Assembly (NCBI RefSeq): GCF_003112735.1
Contig: NZ_BFBR01000006.1
Span: 1 to 64,000, forward strand
Direction of reading: 5' to 3'
DNA length: 64,000 bases
Origin: Candidatus Phycosocius bacilliformis
GTDB taxonomy: Bacteria; Pseudomonadota; Alphaproteobacteria; Caulobacterales; Aquidulcibacteraceae
Notes under the pieces: model-generated
Databases searched by the model: none
Seen by the model: only the letters and a program-made list of their open reading frames with translations
Told to the model about the DNA's origin: nothing
Shown here: positions 54,334 to 62,625 of the stretch, one piece after another
How positions within the stretch are numbered: the first letter of the stretch is position 1
Layout of the letters: each line of letters begins with the position of its first letter
Made by a program: the position numbers and the translations under genes

Positions 54334-55245
54334 ATGCAGGGAACAACAGCGCAAGCACCCGCCAATGGCGTGTTCCTGGGTACGCTCGCCTTGGCTTTGG
54401 GGGCCTCTTGCATTGCTCTGGCCCCAATCATGGTCAAGCTGTCCCCGCTTGGGCCGCAAGCCAGTGCGTTTTGGCGGCTCATGTTTGCCCTGCCACTCTT
54501 GGCGCTGTGGGCGCGGCTGGAAGCCAAGCCTGTCACCGAGGCCGGCACGCGCCAAACTCTACCCTTGGGCCTATTGGCCTTGGCAGGCCTGTTGTTTGCG
54601 GGTGATTTGGCGACCTGGCATGCGGGCATTGTGCGCACCAGTGCCGCCAATGCCACCTTCCTGTCCAACCTGACTCCCATCGTTGTGGTGGCCTTCACTT
54701 GGCTAACCACACGGGCCCTGCCGAAACGGGCCTATTGGGTGGCGGTGGTGATTGCCCTAACAGGCTCACTTCTCTTGTCGGGTGGGGCACCAGCCACCAA
54801 TCCTGACCGCTTGGTTGGTGACGGGCTCTCCGTGCTCACCTCCCTTTGGTACGGGCTCTATCTTTTGACGGTGGCGCGCATGCGCAGCCAATGGGGCGCG
54901 GGAACCATCATGTTCTACTCCTCCGCCTTTGCCATGGTATTTTGTCTGATCGTGACATTGATCAGCGGGGAACCACTTTTCCCTCCAGATACGGGCCAGT
55001 CTTTTATTGCCCAATGGTGGCCATTGTTGGTGTTGGGCGTATTGGCGCAGGTCGCCGGCCAAGGCCTGCTGGCAGTTGGATTTGGATTGGTGCCGACACA
55101 TATCGCCTCAGTCCTCATTTTGTTGCAGCCGGTTCTGGTGGCCTTTTTGGGCTATGCCTGGCTGCATGAAAGCCTAACCCCGATCCAAATGGGGGGCGGC
55201 GTTTTGGTGCTGATTGGTGTGTGGCTGGCCCGCCGGGCCGGTTAG
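54334..55245 (+). CDS. DMT-superfamily transporter (EamA)
   Basis: A 303-residue inner-membrane protein with about ten hydrophobic segments in two EamA halves. The start at 54334 follows AAGGAAAG closely. The first half shows LAPIMVKLSPLGPQASAFWR and the second ends HESLTPIQMGGGVLVLIGVW, both typical. EamA proteins export amino acids, metabolites or drugs; the substrate cannot be told. It begins 10 bases after the gluQ stop and probably shares its transcript. Confidence 0.9.
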   Translation: MQGTTAQAPANGVFLGTLALALGASCIALAPIMVKLSPLGPQASAFWRLMFALPLLALWARLEAKPVTEAGTRQTLPLGLLALAGLLFAGDLATWHAGIVRTSAANATFLSNLTPIVVVAFTWLTTRALPKRAYWVAVVIALTGSLLLSGGAPATNPDRLVGDGLSVLTSLWYGLYLLTVARMRSQWGAGTIMFYSSAFAMVFCLIVTLISGEPLFPPDTGQSFIAQWWPLLVLGVLAQVAGQGLLAVGFGLVPTHIASVLILLQPVLVAFLGYAWLHESLTPIQMGGGVLVLIGVWLARRAG

Positions 55246-55319
55246 CCCCACCCAAGCCCCCCTTGCCAGAACCCAAAAGTCGGGCGAACCTCCATCAAAC
55301 GCGACAGGGAGGCGACCAC

Positions 55320-55931
55320 ATGGCAGACGGCCATCATCATGATCTGCACGACGATCAGGCCCGCTTTAAGGCGATGACCGAAGGCACCGCCGAGGATTGG
55401 GCGATTATTGCGAACCATGCCAAGGGCTTCAACAAGGGTCTTGCCGATCGTGTGCTGGCCCATCTCAAGCTGCTTGATGGCGATTATGGCGGCTTCCCGA
55501 TCGACCGGCTTACCCATTCCCTCCAATCAGCCACATTGGCCCATCGGGACGGTATGGACGAGGAATATGTCGTCTGTGCGCTTCTGCATGACATTGGCGA
55601 CACTTTGGGCAGTTACAATCACCCCGATATTGCTGCGGCCATCCTCAAGCCCTTTGTCAGCGAAGCCAATCATTGGATGGTCGCCAATCACGGGATTTTC
55701 CAGGGCTATTATTTTTTCCATCATCTGGGGTTGGACCGGAATCTCCGCGACCAGTTTCGTGGCCATCCCTATTTTGAGCACACCGCACGCTTCTGCCACC
55801 GCCATGATCAAAATGCCTTTGATCCAGCCTATGACACCCTGCCTCTCAGCTTTTTTGAGCCCCTGGTTCAGCGCCTGTTCGCAACCCCGAAAAATTCAAT
55901 TTATCTCAAGGCATTGCGCGAGGAGGCTTAA
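55320..55931 (+). CDS. HD-domain phosphohydrolase family protein
   Basis: A 203-residue protein with a compact HD domain. Metal ligands appear as His in THSLQSATLAH (about 62-72), HD in ALLHDIGDTLG, and later His/Asp in SEANHWMVANHG and FCHRHDQNAF. This is the group of small HD proteins that includes the mixed-valent di-iron oxygenase PhnZ, so either hydrolysis or oxygenation is possible. GGAGG lies 8 bases before the ATG. The N-terminus MADGHHHDLHDD is His-rich. Confidence 0.83.
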   Translation: MADGHHHDLHDDQARFKAMTEGTAEDWAIIANHAKGFNKGLADRVLAHLKLLDGDYGGFPIDRLTHSLQSATLAHRDGMDEEYVVCALLHDIGDTLGSYNHPDIAAAILKPFVSEANHWMVANHGIFQGYYFFHHLGLDRNLRDQFRGHPYFEHTARFCHRHDQNAFDPAYDTLPLSFFEPLVQRLFATPKNSIYLKALREEA

Positions 55932-55950
55932 GGCATTTTGCCTGCCTTAA
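55928..55950. terminator. Hairpin between convergent genes, possible bidirectional terminator
   Basis: TTAAGGCA (55928-55935) pairs with TGCCTTAA (55943-55950) around TTTTGCC. The stem spans the stop codons of both the HD gene and the leftward TPM gene. No long T-tract is present. Confidence 0.4.
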
Positions 55951-56669
55951 ATCACCACAATTCGGTTGGGCAATTCGTCTTTGTCATCGGCAGAACGGGG
56001 GAAGTGATTGCCCAATAACGTGCCGCATTCCTCGATCGAAATGACCAGACCGGCAACAAGATTTCCCTCGCGAGCGGCCAGAACCAATCGGCCTAAAACA
56101 TGCGACCACGTCTGTGCAGCGACCTTGGCATGAATTGCCTTATCAGCAATGATTTCAGCCTGTTGTTCAGCAAGGCTGACATAGATCAGCACCCCGGTTT
56201 TCCCGCTGGTGTGATGAAGGCCATGCGCCAGAAACTGGTCACAAGCCGCCTGGTGCACGCGCTGACGCTTGATCCAGCTTGGCACCAGGATTCTGCGGAG
56301 GTTGGCCGACAGCCCAAGCGCAGAGATCGCCGACATGATCAGTGCTTGCAGGGTTACAATCATCAAGAGACCGGCTGTGGCTTCGTCCCTGGGCGTTGCG
56401 CCAAGGCCAATCTCCCAGCCGCCGGCCTGCAGGCGGTCCAGACTGGCCCCAAGGCTGACCGGGTCGAGACCCAAAAACAAGACGAGAGCTGTGGGAATGA
56501 GCAATGCCGCCAGCGCAGCATAAATGCCGAACACCCACACATAGTCAGCAGAGCGTCGCGATACCACGACAAAGATTTCGCCTGAGGTGTGTGCCTCGGC
56601 ACGGGTAATCGCCTGCCCAATTGTGGCCCGATCCTCATCGGTGATACCCAAAACAGCGGACTTCACCAT
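55947..56669 (-). CDS. TPM-domain membrane protein
   Basis: A 240-residue protein: an N-terminal TPM half (TDEDRATIGQAITRAEAHTSGEIFVVVSRRS), two hydrophobic regions (about 42-70 and 100-125), then the rest of the TPM fold (SGKTGVLIYVSLAEQQAEIIADKAIH). It is the short, membrane-inserted partner commonly found next to a YgcG-type TPM protein and LemA. The ATG lies 7 bp inside the end of the upstream TPM gene, so the two are translationally coupled. TPM domains have been linked to phosphatase activity and to photosystem II repair, but the role here is not known. Confidence 0.85.
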   Translation of the reverse strand: MVKSAVLGITDEDRATIGQAITRAEAHTSGEIFVVVSRRSADYVWVFGIYAALAALLIPTALVLFLGLDPVSLGASLDRLQAGGWEIGLGATPRDEATAGLLMIVTLQALIMSAISALGLSANLRRILVPSWIKRQRVHQAACDQFLAHGLHHTSGKTGVLIYVSLAEQQAEIIADKAIHAKVAAQTWSHVLGRLVLAAREGNLVAGLVISIEECGTLLGNHFPRSADDKDELPNRIVVI

Positions 56670-57529
56670 GATCCCGACGCGCCTCCCCCGCCAAAACTGC
56701 CGCCGCCGCCAGAAAAGCCACCGCCAAAGCCACCGCCGCCGAAGCCCCCACCACCCCAGCCGCCGCCGCCACGCCGGTCGTCATCATCCCAATCATGGAG
56801 AATAATGGGTAGGTTTTGCCACAAAGCACTGCGCCGGAACCGGGCTGCCCGGGTTCTGGTTGTCATCAACCACACCCAGAAGATCAAAAAGGCGAGGAAG
56901 AAAAGCATGGGCACAAGATCGCTGCTGGATTGGCTTGTTTCAGCCTTCAGGCCACGTGCCGCCCGCGCTTGAAGTTCAGCCGGGTCGGCGGTCAGGACAG
57001 CTTCAATTTCGTTGACCCCATTGCGGATGCCACCTGTCATGTCGCCTGCCTTGAAGGCAGGTACAATGGCATCGCGAATGATTTGGCTGTTCAAATAGTC
57101 GGTCAACACCCCTTCCAAGCCATAGCCCACTTCGATGCGGACGCGCCGCTCTGTGGGGGCGACCAGAAGGATCACGCCATTATTGAGCTTCTCACCCTGC
57201 CCAATCTGCCAGAACCGGCCGAGCTGATAGCCATATTCGTCAATCTCATAGCCTTGCAGACTGGGGACAGTGGCAACCACTAGCTGATCAGACGACTTGG
57301 CTTCAAGCGCCTCTAGCTGGCCGATCAGCTCAAGCTCAACTTCTTCTGGGATGATATTGGCTGCATCGACGACCCGGCCGGAGAGGGCTGGGAAACTGGG
57401 CCCCGCTGCCGAGGCCGGTGCCGCAAGGGCGACCATCAGCATCAAGCCTATAAGCTGCACAGCGCGCAAAAGCCGCGCCGTCAGGCCGGAGGGCTTGGCC
57501 GCAAAATGGGCAGACAGACTGGCGCTCAC
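56663..57529 (-). CDS. TPM-domain protein with Gly-rich tail (YgcG-like)
   Basis: A 288-residue exported membrane protein. The signal peptide ends near APASAAGPS (about 42), followed by a TPM domain (about 50-185, with GRVVDAANIIPEEV and NNGVILLVAPTERRVRIEVGYG). A transmembrane helix follows (MLFFLAFLIFWVWLM, about 209-223), and the cytoplasmic tail ends in a Gly/Phe-rich run (about 254-285), a hallmark of YgcG proteins. It starts at a GTG 3 bases after the LemA stop. The middle gene of the lemA-ygcG-TPM operon. Confidence 0.88.
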   Translation of the reverse strand: MSASLSAHFAAKPSGLTARLLRAVQLIGLMLMVALAAPASAAGPSFPALSGRVVDAANIIPEEVELELIGQLEALEAKSSDQLVVATVPSLQGYEIDEYGYQLGRFWQIGQGEKLNNGVILLVAPTERRVRIEVGYGLEGVLTDYLNSQIIRDAIVPAFKAGDMTGGIRNGVNEIEAVLTADPAELQARAARGLKAETSQSSSDLVPMLFFLAFLIFWVWLMTTRTRAARFRRSALWQNLPIILHDWDDDDRRGGGGWGGGGFGGGGFGGGFSGGGGSFGGGGASGSW

Positions 57530-57531
57530 GC

Positions 57532-58128
57532 TTAGAATTTCACTTCCGGCGACTTGTCAGCCCCCGCTGTGGCCTGGAACATCTGCATCGGTTGGGAAGA
57601 GGCAAATGCCGTCTTGGCCCAAATCACACTGGGGAAGGTGCGCAGCGTTGTATTATAGGTCTGCACCGCCTGATTATAATCACGCCGCGCGATCGCAATC
57701 CGGTTTTCGGTGCCTTCCAACTGCGACTGCAGAGCGGTAAAGCCCTCAAGTGAGCGCAATTCGGGATAGCTTTCCTGAATTCTCATCAAACGGCCCAATG
57801 CCATTCCCAATTCACCTTGTGCGGCCTGGAATTCTTGAAACTTTTGTGGATCCGTGATGGTCGACGCATCAAACTTGGGCTGAGTGGCCGACGCCCGCGC
57901 CTTGGTAACTTCGGTCAAGACTGTCTGTTCCTGTGCGGCAGCCCCTTTGACGGTCGCCACAAGATTGGGCACCAGATCGGCGCGGCGCTGGTATTGGGTC
58001 TGGACTTCGGCCCAGGCGGCACGCGCGGCCTCTTCCTGAGTGGGGATGGTATTATAGCCACAGCCTGAGACGGTGGTTGCCGCCACCCCAAGCATCGCAA
58101 CAGCTGCCATACGCGCACGCAAAGCCAT
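57532..58128 (-). CDS. LemA family protein
   Basis: A 198-residue LemA. A lipoprotein-like signal ends VSGCGYNT (about 21-28). The family segment RRADLVPNLVATVKG (about 49-63) and a four-helix body follow. The N-terminus of LemA proteins lies in the membrane and the helices face the periplasm. AGGAGG sits before the ATG at 58128. It is the first gene of the lemA-ygcG-TPM operon. Its cellular function is not established in proteobacteria. Confidence 0.92.
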   Translation of the reverse strand: MALRARMAAVAMLGVAATTVSGCGYNTIPTQEEAARAAWAEVQTQYQRRADLVPNLVATVKGAAAQEQTVLTEVTKARASATQPKFDASTITDPQKFQEFQAAQGELGMALGRLMRIQESYPELRSLEGFTALQSQLEGTENRIAIARRDYNQAVQTYNTTLRTFPSVIWAKTAFASSQPMQMFQATAGADKSPEVKF

Positions 58129-58214
58129 TCAAGCCTCCTACCTGTCTCGCCCAATTCCGGGCCTTATTATGTGAGGGGTGGTGAACGCGACTGCAAGATC
58201 AAGGACGGGAAATC

Positions 58215-58267
58215 TTTTGGGCCTAAAGCGCGCTTGGTTCGTTTAGAACCACCTCGCGCGCCCAAAA
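58215..58267 (-). terminator. Large hairpin at the end of the suf-GNAT transcript
   Basis: TTTTGGGC (58215-58222) and GCGCGC (58228-58233) pair with GCGCG and CCCAAAA (58256-58267). A second small hairpin, GGTTC-GTTTA-GAACC, sits in the loop. It lies directly after the leftward GNAT gene, so it may end the suf transcript; the flanking A/T runs suit either strand. Confidence 0.5.
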
Positions 58268-58270
58268 ATC

Positions 58271-59020
58271 TCAGGTTGGGCCAAGCCGCCACGTATGATA
58301 GCGATAGACTTCCTCAAAGCCCTCCCCCTCATACAGATGGCGGGCGGGGCCATTATTGGTTTCCACTTGCAACCAGAATAAGCGATAGTCGGCCTCATAG
58401 GCCCGCCCAGCAATCGCCCGGAAGACCGAGCGCGCAAGGCCTTGGTTGCGGTAATCAGCATGTGTGCGCATTGCAGCAATTCCCGCACTGTCGCCTGCAA
58501 AGCTGCAGAGGCCTGCGGCCACCGGCTTTGCGTCCAGAATAATCGTGCCAAAGGCGGAGGGATTGGGCAGGCGCTCAAAAATCTCTGCCCGTTCTTGCCC
58601 ATCGCCTGCAGTGGCCCCTGTACCCATCACAAGTGCTTTGAACGCGGCGGTGACGCTGGGGCTGATCTCGACACGATGGATGGGTTCTGCTGGCTTACCG
58701 GTGGAGGCCATGACCGCCACTTCACTGACCACGCGATAGCCCCGGCTGGCAAGCTGGTCAGCCAGATGCGGATGAGAACAAACCGGCTGAGCAATCTTGA
58801 ACTGGGGGGCCAAGCCCAGGCCGTGATAATGGGCCTCAACAGCGTCAATTGAGGCCTCCAATGGGCTGCCATCATGGTTGAGTGGCCAACATGAATTGGT
58901 GCGCCCGACATAACCTCTGCCGCTATGAACCTGCCAGCCATGGATTTGTGTCGTGTGGGCGGCAGGCCAACCGCGTGCTGTGGCGGCCTCAAGTTGTCGG
59001 ATCAGATCAAGATGGGCCAT
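58271..59020 (-). CDS. GNAT family N-acetyltransferase
   Basis: A 249-residue acetyltransferase. The acetyl-CoA-binding segment is MRTHADYRNQGLARSVFRAI (about 188-207), with the R/Q-x-x-G-x-G/A variant as RNQGLA. WLQVETNNGPARHLYEGEGF near the C-terminus is the usual motif for the last strand and helix. The N-terminal half is divergent and may set substrate choice, which is unknown. It is the last gene of the suf transcript, 6 bases after the TfoX-like gene. Confidence 0.87.
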   Translation of the reverse strand: MAHLDLIRQLEAATARGWPAAHTTQIHGWQVHSGRGYVGRTNSCWPLNHDGSPLEASIDAVEAHYHGLGLAPQFKIAQPVCSHPHLADQLASRGYRVVSEVAVMASTGKPAEPIHRVEISPSVTAAFKALVMGTGATAGDGQERAEIFERLPNPSAFGTIILDAKPVAAGLCSFAGDSAGIAAMRTHADYRNQGLARSVFRAIAGRAYEADYRLFWLQVETNNGPARHLYEGEGFEEVYRYHTWRLGPT

Positions 59021-59026
59021 TGCTTG

Positions 59027-59383
59027 TCACGGCTTAGCCCGCTGGGCGGCTGCGATCCCACGTCGCGCCCAGTGCAAGGCTTCCTCGGGATCATCAAGCC
59101 CGATGAGTGGCATCGCCCGATACGACATGGTCATCACCTCGCCACTGCCCTTGTCATAATGGAAATAGGGGCAGTCATGGGCATCAAAATCGGCCTGATT
59201 GTGCCGGTCGGCCTTAAGATAGATTTCGGTGTCGGCGATCAAGGCAAACATGCGGCCTGAATAATAGACCCCTGCCCCACCAAACATTTTGCGGACTTGA
59301 ATGTCGCCCAAACCGGCAAATAACTCACGCGCAAGGGCGATACTGGCTTCCAGCGCCGGATTTGACTTACTCGGCCGCGGCAA
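59027..59383 (-). CDS. TfoX/Sxy N-terminal domain protein
   Basis: A 118-residue protein with only the TfoX N-terminal domain: IQVRKMFGGAGVYYSGRMFALIADTEIYLK (in part) and YRAMPLIGLDDPEEAL. Full TfoX proteins control competence in gamma-proteobacteria, but the stand-alone N-domain is widespread and its role is not known. It begins 3 bases after the sufA stop and precedes the GNAT gene, so it is expressed with Fe-S assembly genes. No competence genes are nearby. Confidence 0.85.
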   Translation of the reverse strand: MPRPSKSNPALEASIALARELFAGLGDIQVRKMFGGAGVYYSGRMFALIADTEIYLKADRHNQADFDAHDCPYFHYDKGSGEVMTMSYRAMPLIGLDDPEEALHWARRGIAAAQRAKP

Positions 59384-59386
59384 ACC

Positions 59387-59776
59387 TCAGTTGTCCTGTG
59401 CGGCTGGTACGATGGTGACGCTTTCTCCACAGCCGCAGGCATCGGTCTCATTGGGATTATTGAACACAAATCGTGTGTGCAGCTTTGTGGCCTCAACATC
59501 AACAACCGAGCCCAAGAGAAACAGGATGGCATTCGAGGCCACGAGGATTTTGACGCCCTTGTCCTCGACAATTTCATCCAGCGGGTCTGGGGCATCGGCA
59601 TAGGCCATGACATATTCCATACCCGCACAGCCACCATTCTTCACCCCGACACGCAAATAGGGCTTGTCAGTCTTGGCCATGACAGCACGCACGCGGTCTG
59701 CTGCGGCCTCTGTCAAGCTGACAACTTGCGGGCGCGGGCGGCGCGGGCGGGTCGATAGGGTGTCGGTCGTGGTCAT
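59387..59776 (-). CDS. sufA: Iron-sulfur cluster assembly scaffold/carrier (HesB/IscA, SufA type)
   Basis: A-type Fe-S carrier of about 129 residues. The three conserved cysteines are present: one in NGGCAGMEYVMAYAD and two in the C-terminal CGCGESVTI. An N-terminal extension rich in Thr/Arg precedes the domain. Three ATGs stand in a row (59782, 59779, 59776); AGGGG is best spaced for the last. It lies 9 bases after sufT in the suf operon and should pass clusters to target proteins. Confidence 0.92.
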   Translation of the reverse strand: MTTTDTLSTRPRRPRPQVVSLTEAAADRVRAVMAKTDKPYLRVGVKNGGCAGMEYVMAYADAPDPLDEIVEDKGVKILVASNAILFLLGSVVDVEATKLHTRFVFNNPNETDACGCGESVTIVPAAQDN

Positions 59777-59785
59777 CATCATCCC

Positions 59786-60190
59786 CTATAGCATATTCAG
59801 CGCCAAACGGGCTTCATCACTCATTCGCGCTTGAGTCCAAGGCGGATCGAAGGTCACGATGGCCTTGGCCGAATTGATCCCTTTGACTGTCTTGGCCGCA
59901 TCTTCCACCATGATAGGCAATTCACCTGCCACCGGGCAAGCCGGAGCGGTTAACGTCATGTCGATGTCGACATGGCCGCCGGCTTTAAGATCAACCTTGT
60001 AGATGAGGCCCAATTCATAGACATCAACCGGGATTTCAGGATCATAGACGGTCTTGAAAGCTTCGATCAGATCGTCGGTCAGGCGGGCGATCTCCTCTGG
60101 CGGCAGATCGGATGGCTCACGGTCGGGCTGGACAATCGGGGGGGCGGACACATCGAGCATGTCGCGGGCGGGGGTGGTTTCGTCGGTCAT
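59786..60190 (-). CDS. sufT: SUF system Fe-S assembly protein SufT (DUF59/MIP18-like)
   Basis: A 134-residue protein. A short variable N-terminus is followed by the DUF59 domain: TVYDPEIPVDVYELGLIYKV (about 48-67), then LTAPACPVAGELP with the conserved Cys, and TFDPPWTQARMSDEARLAL at the C-terminus. SufT assists maturation of Fe-S proteins, mostly under iron limitation. It sits between sufS and sufA. Confidence 0.93.
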   Translation of the reverse strand: MTDETTPARDMLDVSAPPIVQPDREPSDLPPEEIARLTDDLIEAFKTVYDPEIPVDVYELGLIYKVDLKAGGHVDIDMTLTAPACPVAGELPIMVEDAAKTVKGINSAKAIVTFDPPWTQARMSDEARLALNML

Positions 60191-60199
60191 CTTCAGGCC

Positions 60200-61444
60200 T
60201 CAGAGCAAAAAGTCACGCGCTTTTTCAAGCGCTTGAACAAACTGGTCGATATCCTCACGGCTGGTATAGGCCGCCAAACTGGCCCGTGCCGTTGCCGTAA
60301 CACCCAGCGCGGTCATCAAGGGTTGAGCACAATGATGGCCAGCCCGTACCGCCACGCCATAGCGGTCGAGCACTTGGGCCACGTCATGGGGATGGGCCCC
60401 GGCGATATTGAAAGCAATGATGCCACCTTTGCCCGGGGCGGTGCCATAAAGCGTGATGCCATTGACCCCGCGCAGGGCGGCCATGGCATGGGTCAGCAAC
60501 TCATGTTCATGCGCCCGCAGCGCCGCGCGGTCTTGGGCCTGCACCCAGTCAATCGCCGCACTGAGGCCGACGGCCTCCGTAATGGCTGGGGTCCCAGCCT
60601 CAAATCGGAACGGGGGCACATTATAGGTGATCTTCTCTTTCGAGACGATCTCAATCATTTCCCCACCACCCTGCCATGGTGGCAGACGATGAAGCGCCTC
60701 GGGCTTGCCGTGAAGGACACCAATCCCGGTTGGCCCATAAAGTTTGTGGGGTGCGAACACATAAAAATCGGCCCCCAAAGCCTGCACATCGACATCCAAA
60801 TGGACGACACCCTGACAACCATCAATCAGGACTTGGGCACCGACGTCGCGGGCCATGGCAACGATGGCTGCCACATCCTGTACGCATCCGAGCACATTGG
60901 ACATATGCGAGATGGCCACCATTTTTGTGCGCGGGCCGATCAAGGCGGCCAGCGACTTCATATCCAGGCTGCCCTCAGGATTGATCGCGGCCCATTTCAA
61001 CACAGCCCCAGAGCGTTCGGCTGCCATATGCCACGGCACGATATTGGCGTGATGCTCGAGCTCTGAGATGAGGATTTCATCACCCGGCTTCAGGCTTTGA
61101 CTGATGCCCGCAGCCACCAGATTGATCGCCTCGGTCGCGCTTTTGGTAAAAATGATCTCATCTGCGCTCCCGGCATTGAGAAAGGCGGCCACTTTGGCAC
61201 GTGCGGCTTCAAAGGCTTCGGTGGCTTCATTGGCCAAAGTATGCAGCCCCCGGTGCACATTGGCATAAGAGGTGCGCTGAAAATTGGCCATGGCCGAGAT
61301 CACGCTTTCAGGCTTCTGCGCGCTTGCGGCACTGTCGAGATAGGCCAAAGGCCGGCCATGTATGGTGCGCGCCAGAATGGGAAATTGTGCCCGGATGGCG
61401 GCCAGATCAAGTTCTGTTGCCGGGGTTATGGTCGCAACACTCAT
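60200..61444 (-). CDS. sufS: Cysteine desulfurase SufS
   Basis: A 414-residue PLP enzyme supplying sulfur for Fe-S assembly. The PLP Lys is in FAPHKLYGPTGIGVLHG (about 226), and the active-site Cys in RAGHHCAQPLMTALG (about 367). The N-terminal substrate segment RPLAYLDSAASAQKP is standard. The ATG at 61444 overlaps the sufD stop (ATGA). No sufE gene is seen in the window, so the sulfur acceptor must be encoded elsewhere or be replaced by SufU-like activity. Confidence 0.95.
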   Translation of the reverse strand: MSVATITPATELDLAAIRAQFPILARTIHGRPLAYLDSAASAQKPESVISAMANFQRTSYANVHRGLHTLANEATEAFEAARAKVAAFLNAGSADEIIFTKSATEAINLVAAGISQSLKPGDEILISELEHHANIVPWHMAAERSGAVLKWAAINPEGSLDMKSLAALIGPRTKMVAISHMSNVLGCVQDVAAIVAMARDVGAQVLIDGCQGVVHLDVDVQALGADFYVFAPHKLYGPTGIGVLHGKPEALHRLPPWQGGGEMIEIVSKEKITYNVPPFRFEAGTPAITEAVGLSAAIDWVQAQDRAALRAHEHELLTHAMAALRGVNGITLYGTAPGKGGIIAFNIAGAHPHDVAQVLDRYGVAVRAGHHCAQPLMTALGVTATARASLAAYTSREDIDQFVQALEKARDFLL

Positions 61445-62625
61445 GCTCTCACCTCCGCAAGCCAGTCCCGGGCAAGACCCACAAACCAGTCCCGCAGGCC
61501 GGGATCTGTCATGGCGTCAAATACCTCGGTGACAAAAGCTTCCACCAAAAGGGCGCGCGCGGTGACCGCATCAATGCCGCGCTGGCGCATATAGAAAAGT
61601 GCCTGATCATCCAGCGCCCCAATCGTATTGCCATGGGCGCACTGGACATCATCAGCATAGATTTCAAGTTCGGGTTTGACGTCGATTTCAGCCCCTTCGC
61701 TCAACATCAAGGCGTGATGGTTCTGGCGCGCATCGGTTTGTTGGGCAGCCCGCTCAACCAGAATTTTGCCCTGAAACACCCCGCGTGCGCGGTCTTGAAC
61801 CGCCCCTTTGAACACTTCGCGGGTCTCTGACCCCGGTGCACGATGCACAACGCGTATGGTCATGTCTGCATGCGATTGTCCGGCCAGCAAATAGGCCCCT
61901 GACAAGTCACAGCGCGCGGTCGAGCCTGCCAAACACACAGTGGTTTCAGCGCGCGCCAGTTTGGCCCCAAACATCAAAGAGACAGCCGCATAGCTGCCCC
62001 CATTGGCAACCTCAACGCTGGTGTGGGTGAGATCGATAGCCTGCGCACCGCCACGCTGCACGCTATAGCGGATCAGGCGGGCACCAGCACCGACATCGGC
62101 CTCGATCAGGCCTGTTGCAAGCCCTGCCGCCGCAAGCCCCATGTCAATCAAGGTCAGCTCGGCCTTGTCGGCCAGCTCGATTCGCAGCCGCATGGGCGCA
62201 CCCGGGTGACGACGCAGAACGATCGGTCGGGTCTGCGGACTGGTGACACGCAAAACCACCGCGCGGGGGGCGCGCCCGGCTGCGAGGACAGCCACAGGCC
62301 CCGCCCCGTCCATGGGCAGACTGTGCTCGGTCTCGATGATGAGGCCCTCATCCTTATCGCCTTCAAGACCAAAACCGTCAGGGGCGAAGTCCAGCACCAA
62401 TGCTTCTTGCAGGCAGGCCGGGATGAGGCCTGCTGATCCATCAGGATCAGCGACAGGCTCGCTCAACGCAGCGCGCAGATCGGTCCATTTGAAAGCCTCC
62501 ACCCGGCGGTTGGGCAAGCCTGAAGCCTTTAGACTGTCGCGGGCAGCATCGCCTGCTTCCGTCATTGGCAATCCAGCCAGTACCATAGCCTCACCGGGAG
62601 AAAGCGTCGGGGTGTCCAGCACCAT
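61441..62625 (-). CDS. sufD: Fe-S cluster assembly protein SufD
   Basis: A SufD of about 394 residues, the partner of SufB in the SufBC2D scaffold. The C-terminal beta-helix region includes EIDVKPELEIYADDVQCAHG and GALDDQALFYMRQRGI, family signatures with the His and Cys positions involved in cluster formation. The N-terminal half is divergent, as is usual. Either ATG at 62625 or a GTG at 62628 could serve; the ATG overlaps the sufC stop (TGATG), implying tight coupling. Confidence 0.93.
   Translation of the reverse strand: MVLDTPTLSPGEAMVLAGLPMTEAGDAARDSLKASGLPNRRVEAFKWTDLRAALSEPVADPDGSAGLIPACLQEALVLDFAPDGFGLEGDKDEGLIIETEHSLPMDGAGPVAVLAAGRAPRAVVLRVTSPQTRPIVLRRHPGAPMRLRIELADKAELTLIDMGLAAAGLATGLIEADVGAGARLIRYSVQRGGAQAIDLTHTSVEVANGGSYAAVSLMFGAKLARAETTVCLAGSTARCDLSGAYLLAGQSHADMTIRVVHRAPGSETREVFKGAVQDRARGVFQGKILVERAAQQTDARQNHHALMLSEGAEIDVKPELEIYADDVQCAHGNTIGALDDQALFYMRQRGIDAVTARALLVEAFVTEVFDAMTDPGLRDWFVGLARDWLAEVRA

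Noticed and set aside
59972-61066. 364-codon ORF antisense to sufS and sufT
   Set aside because: It spans two well-supported suf genes on the opposite strand; the composition is typical of a shadow frame.
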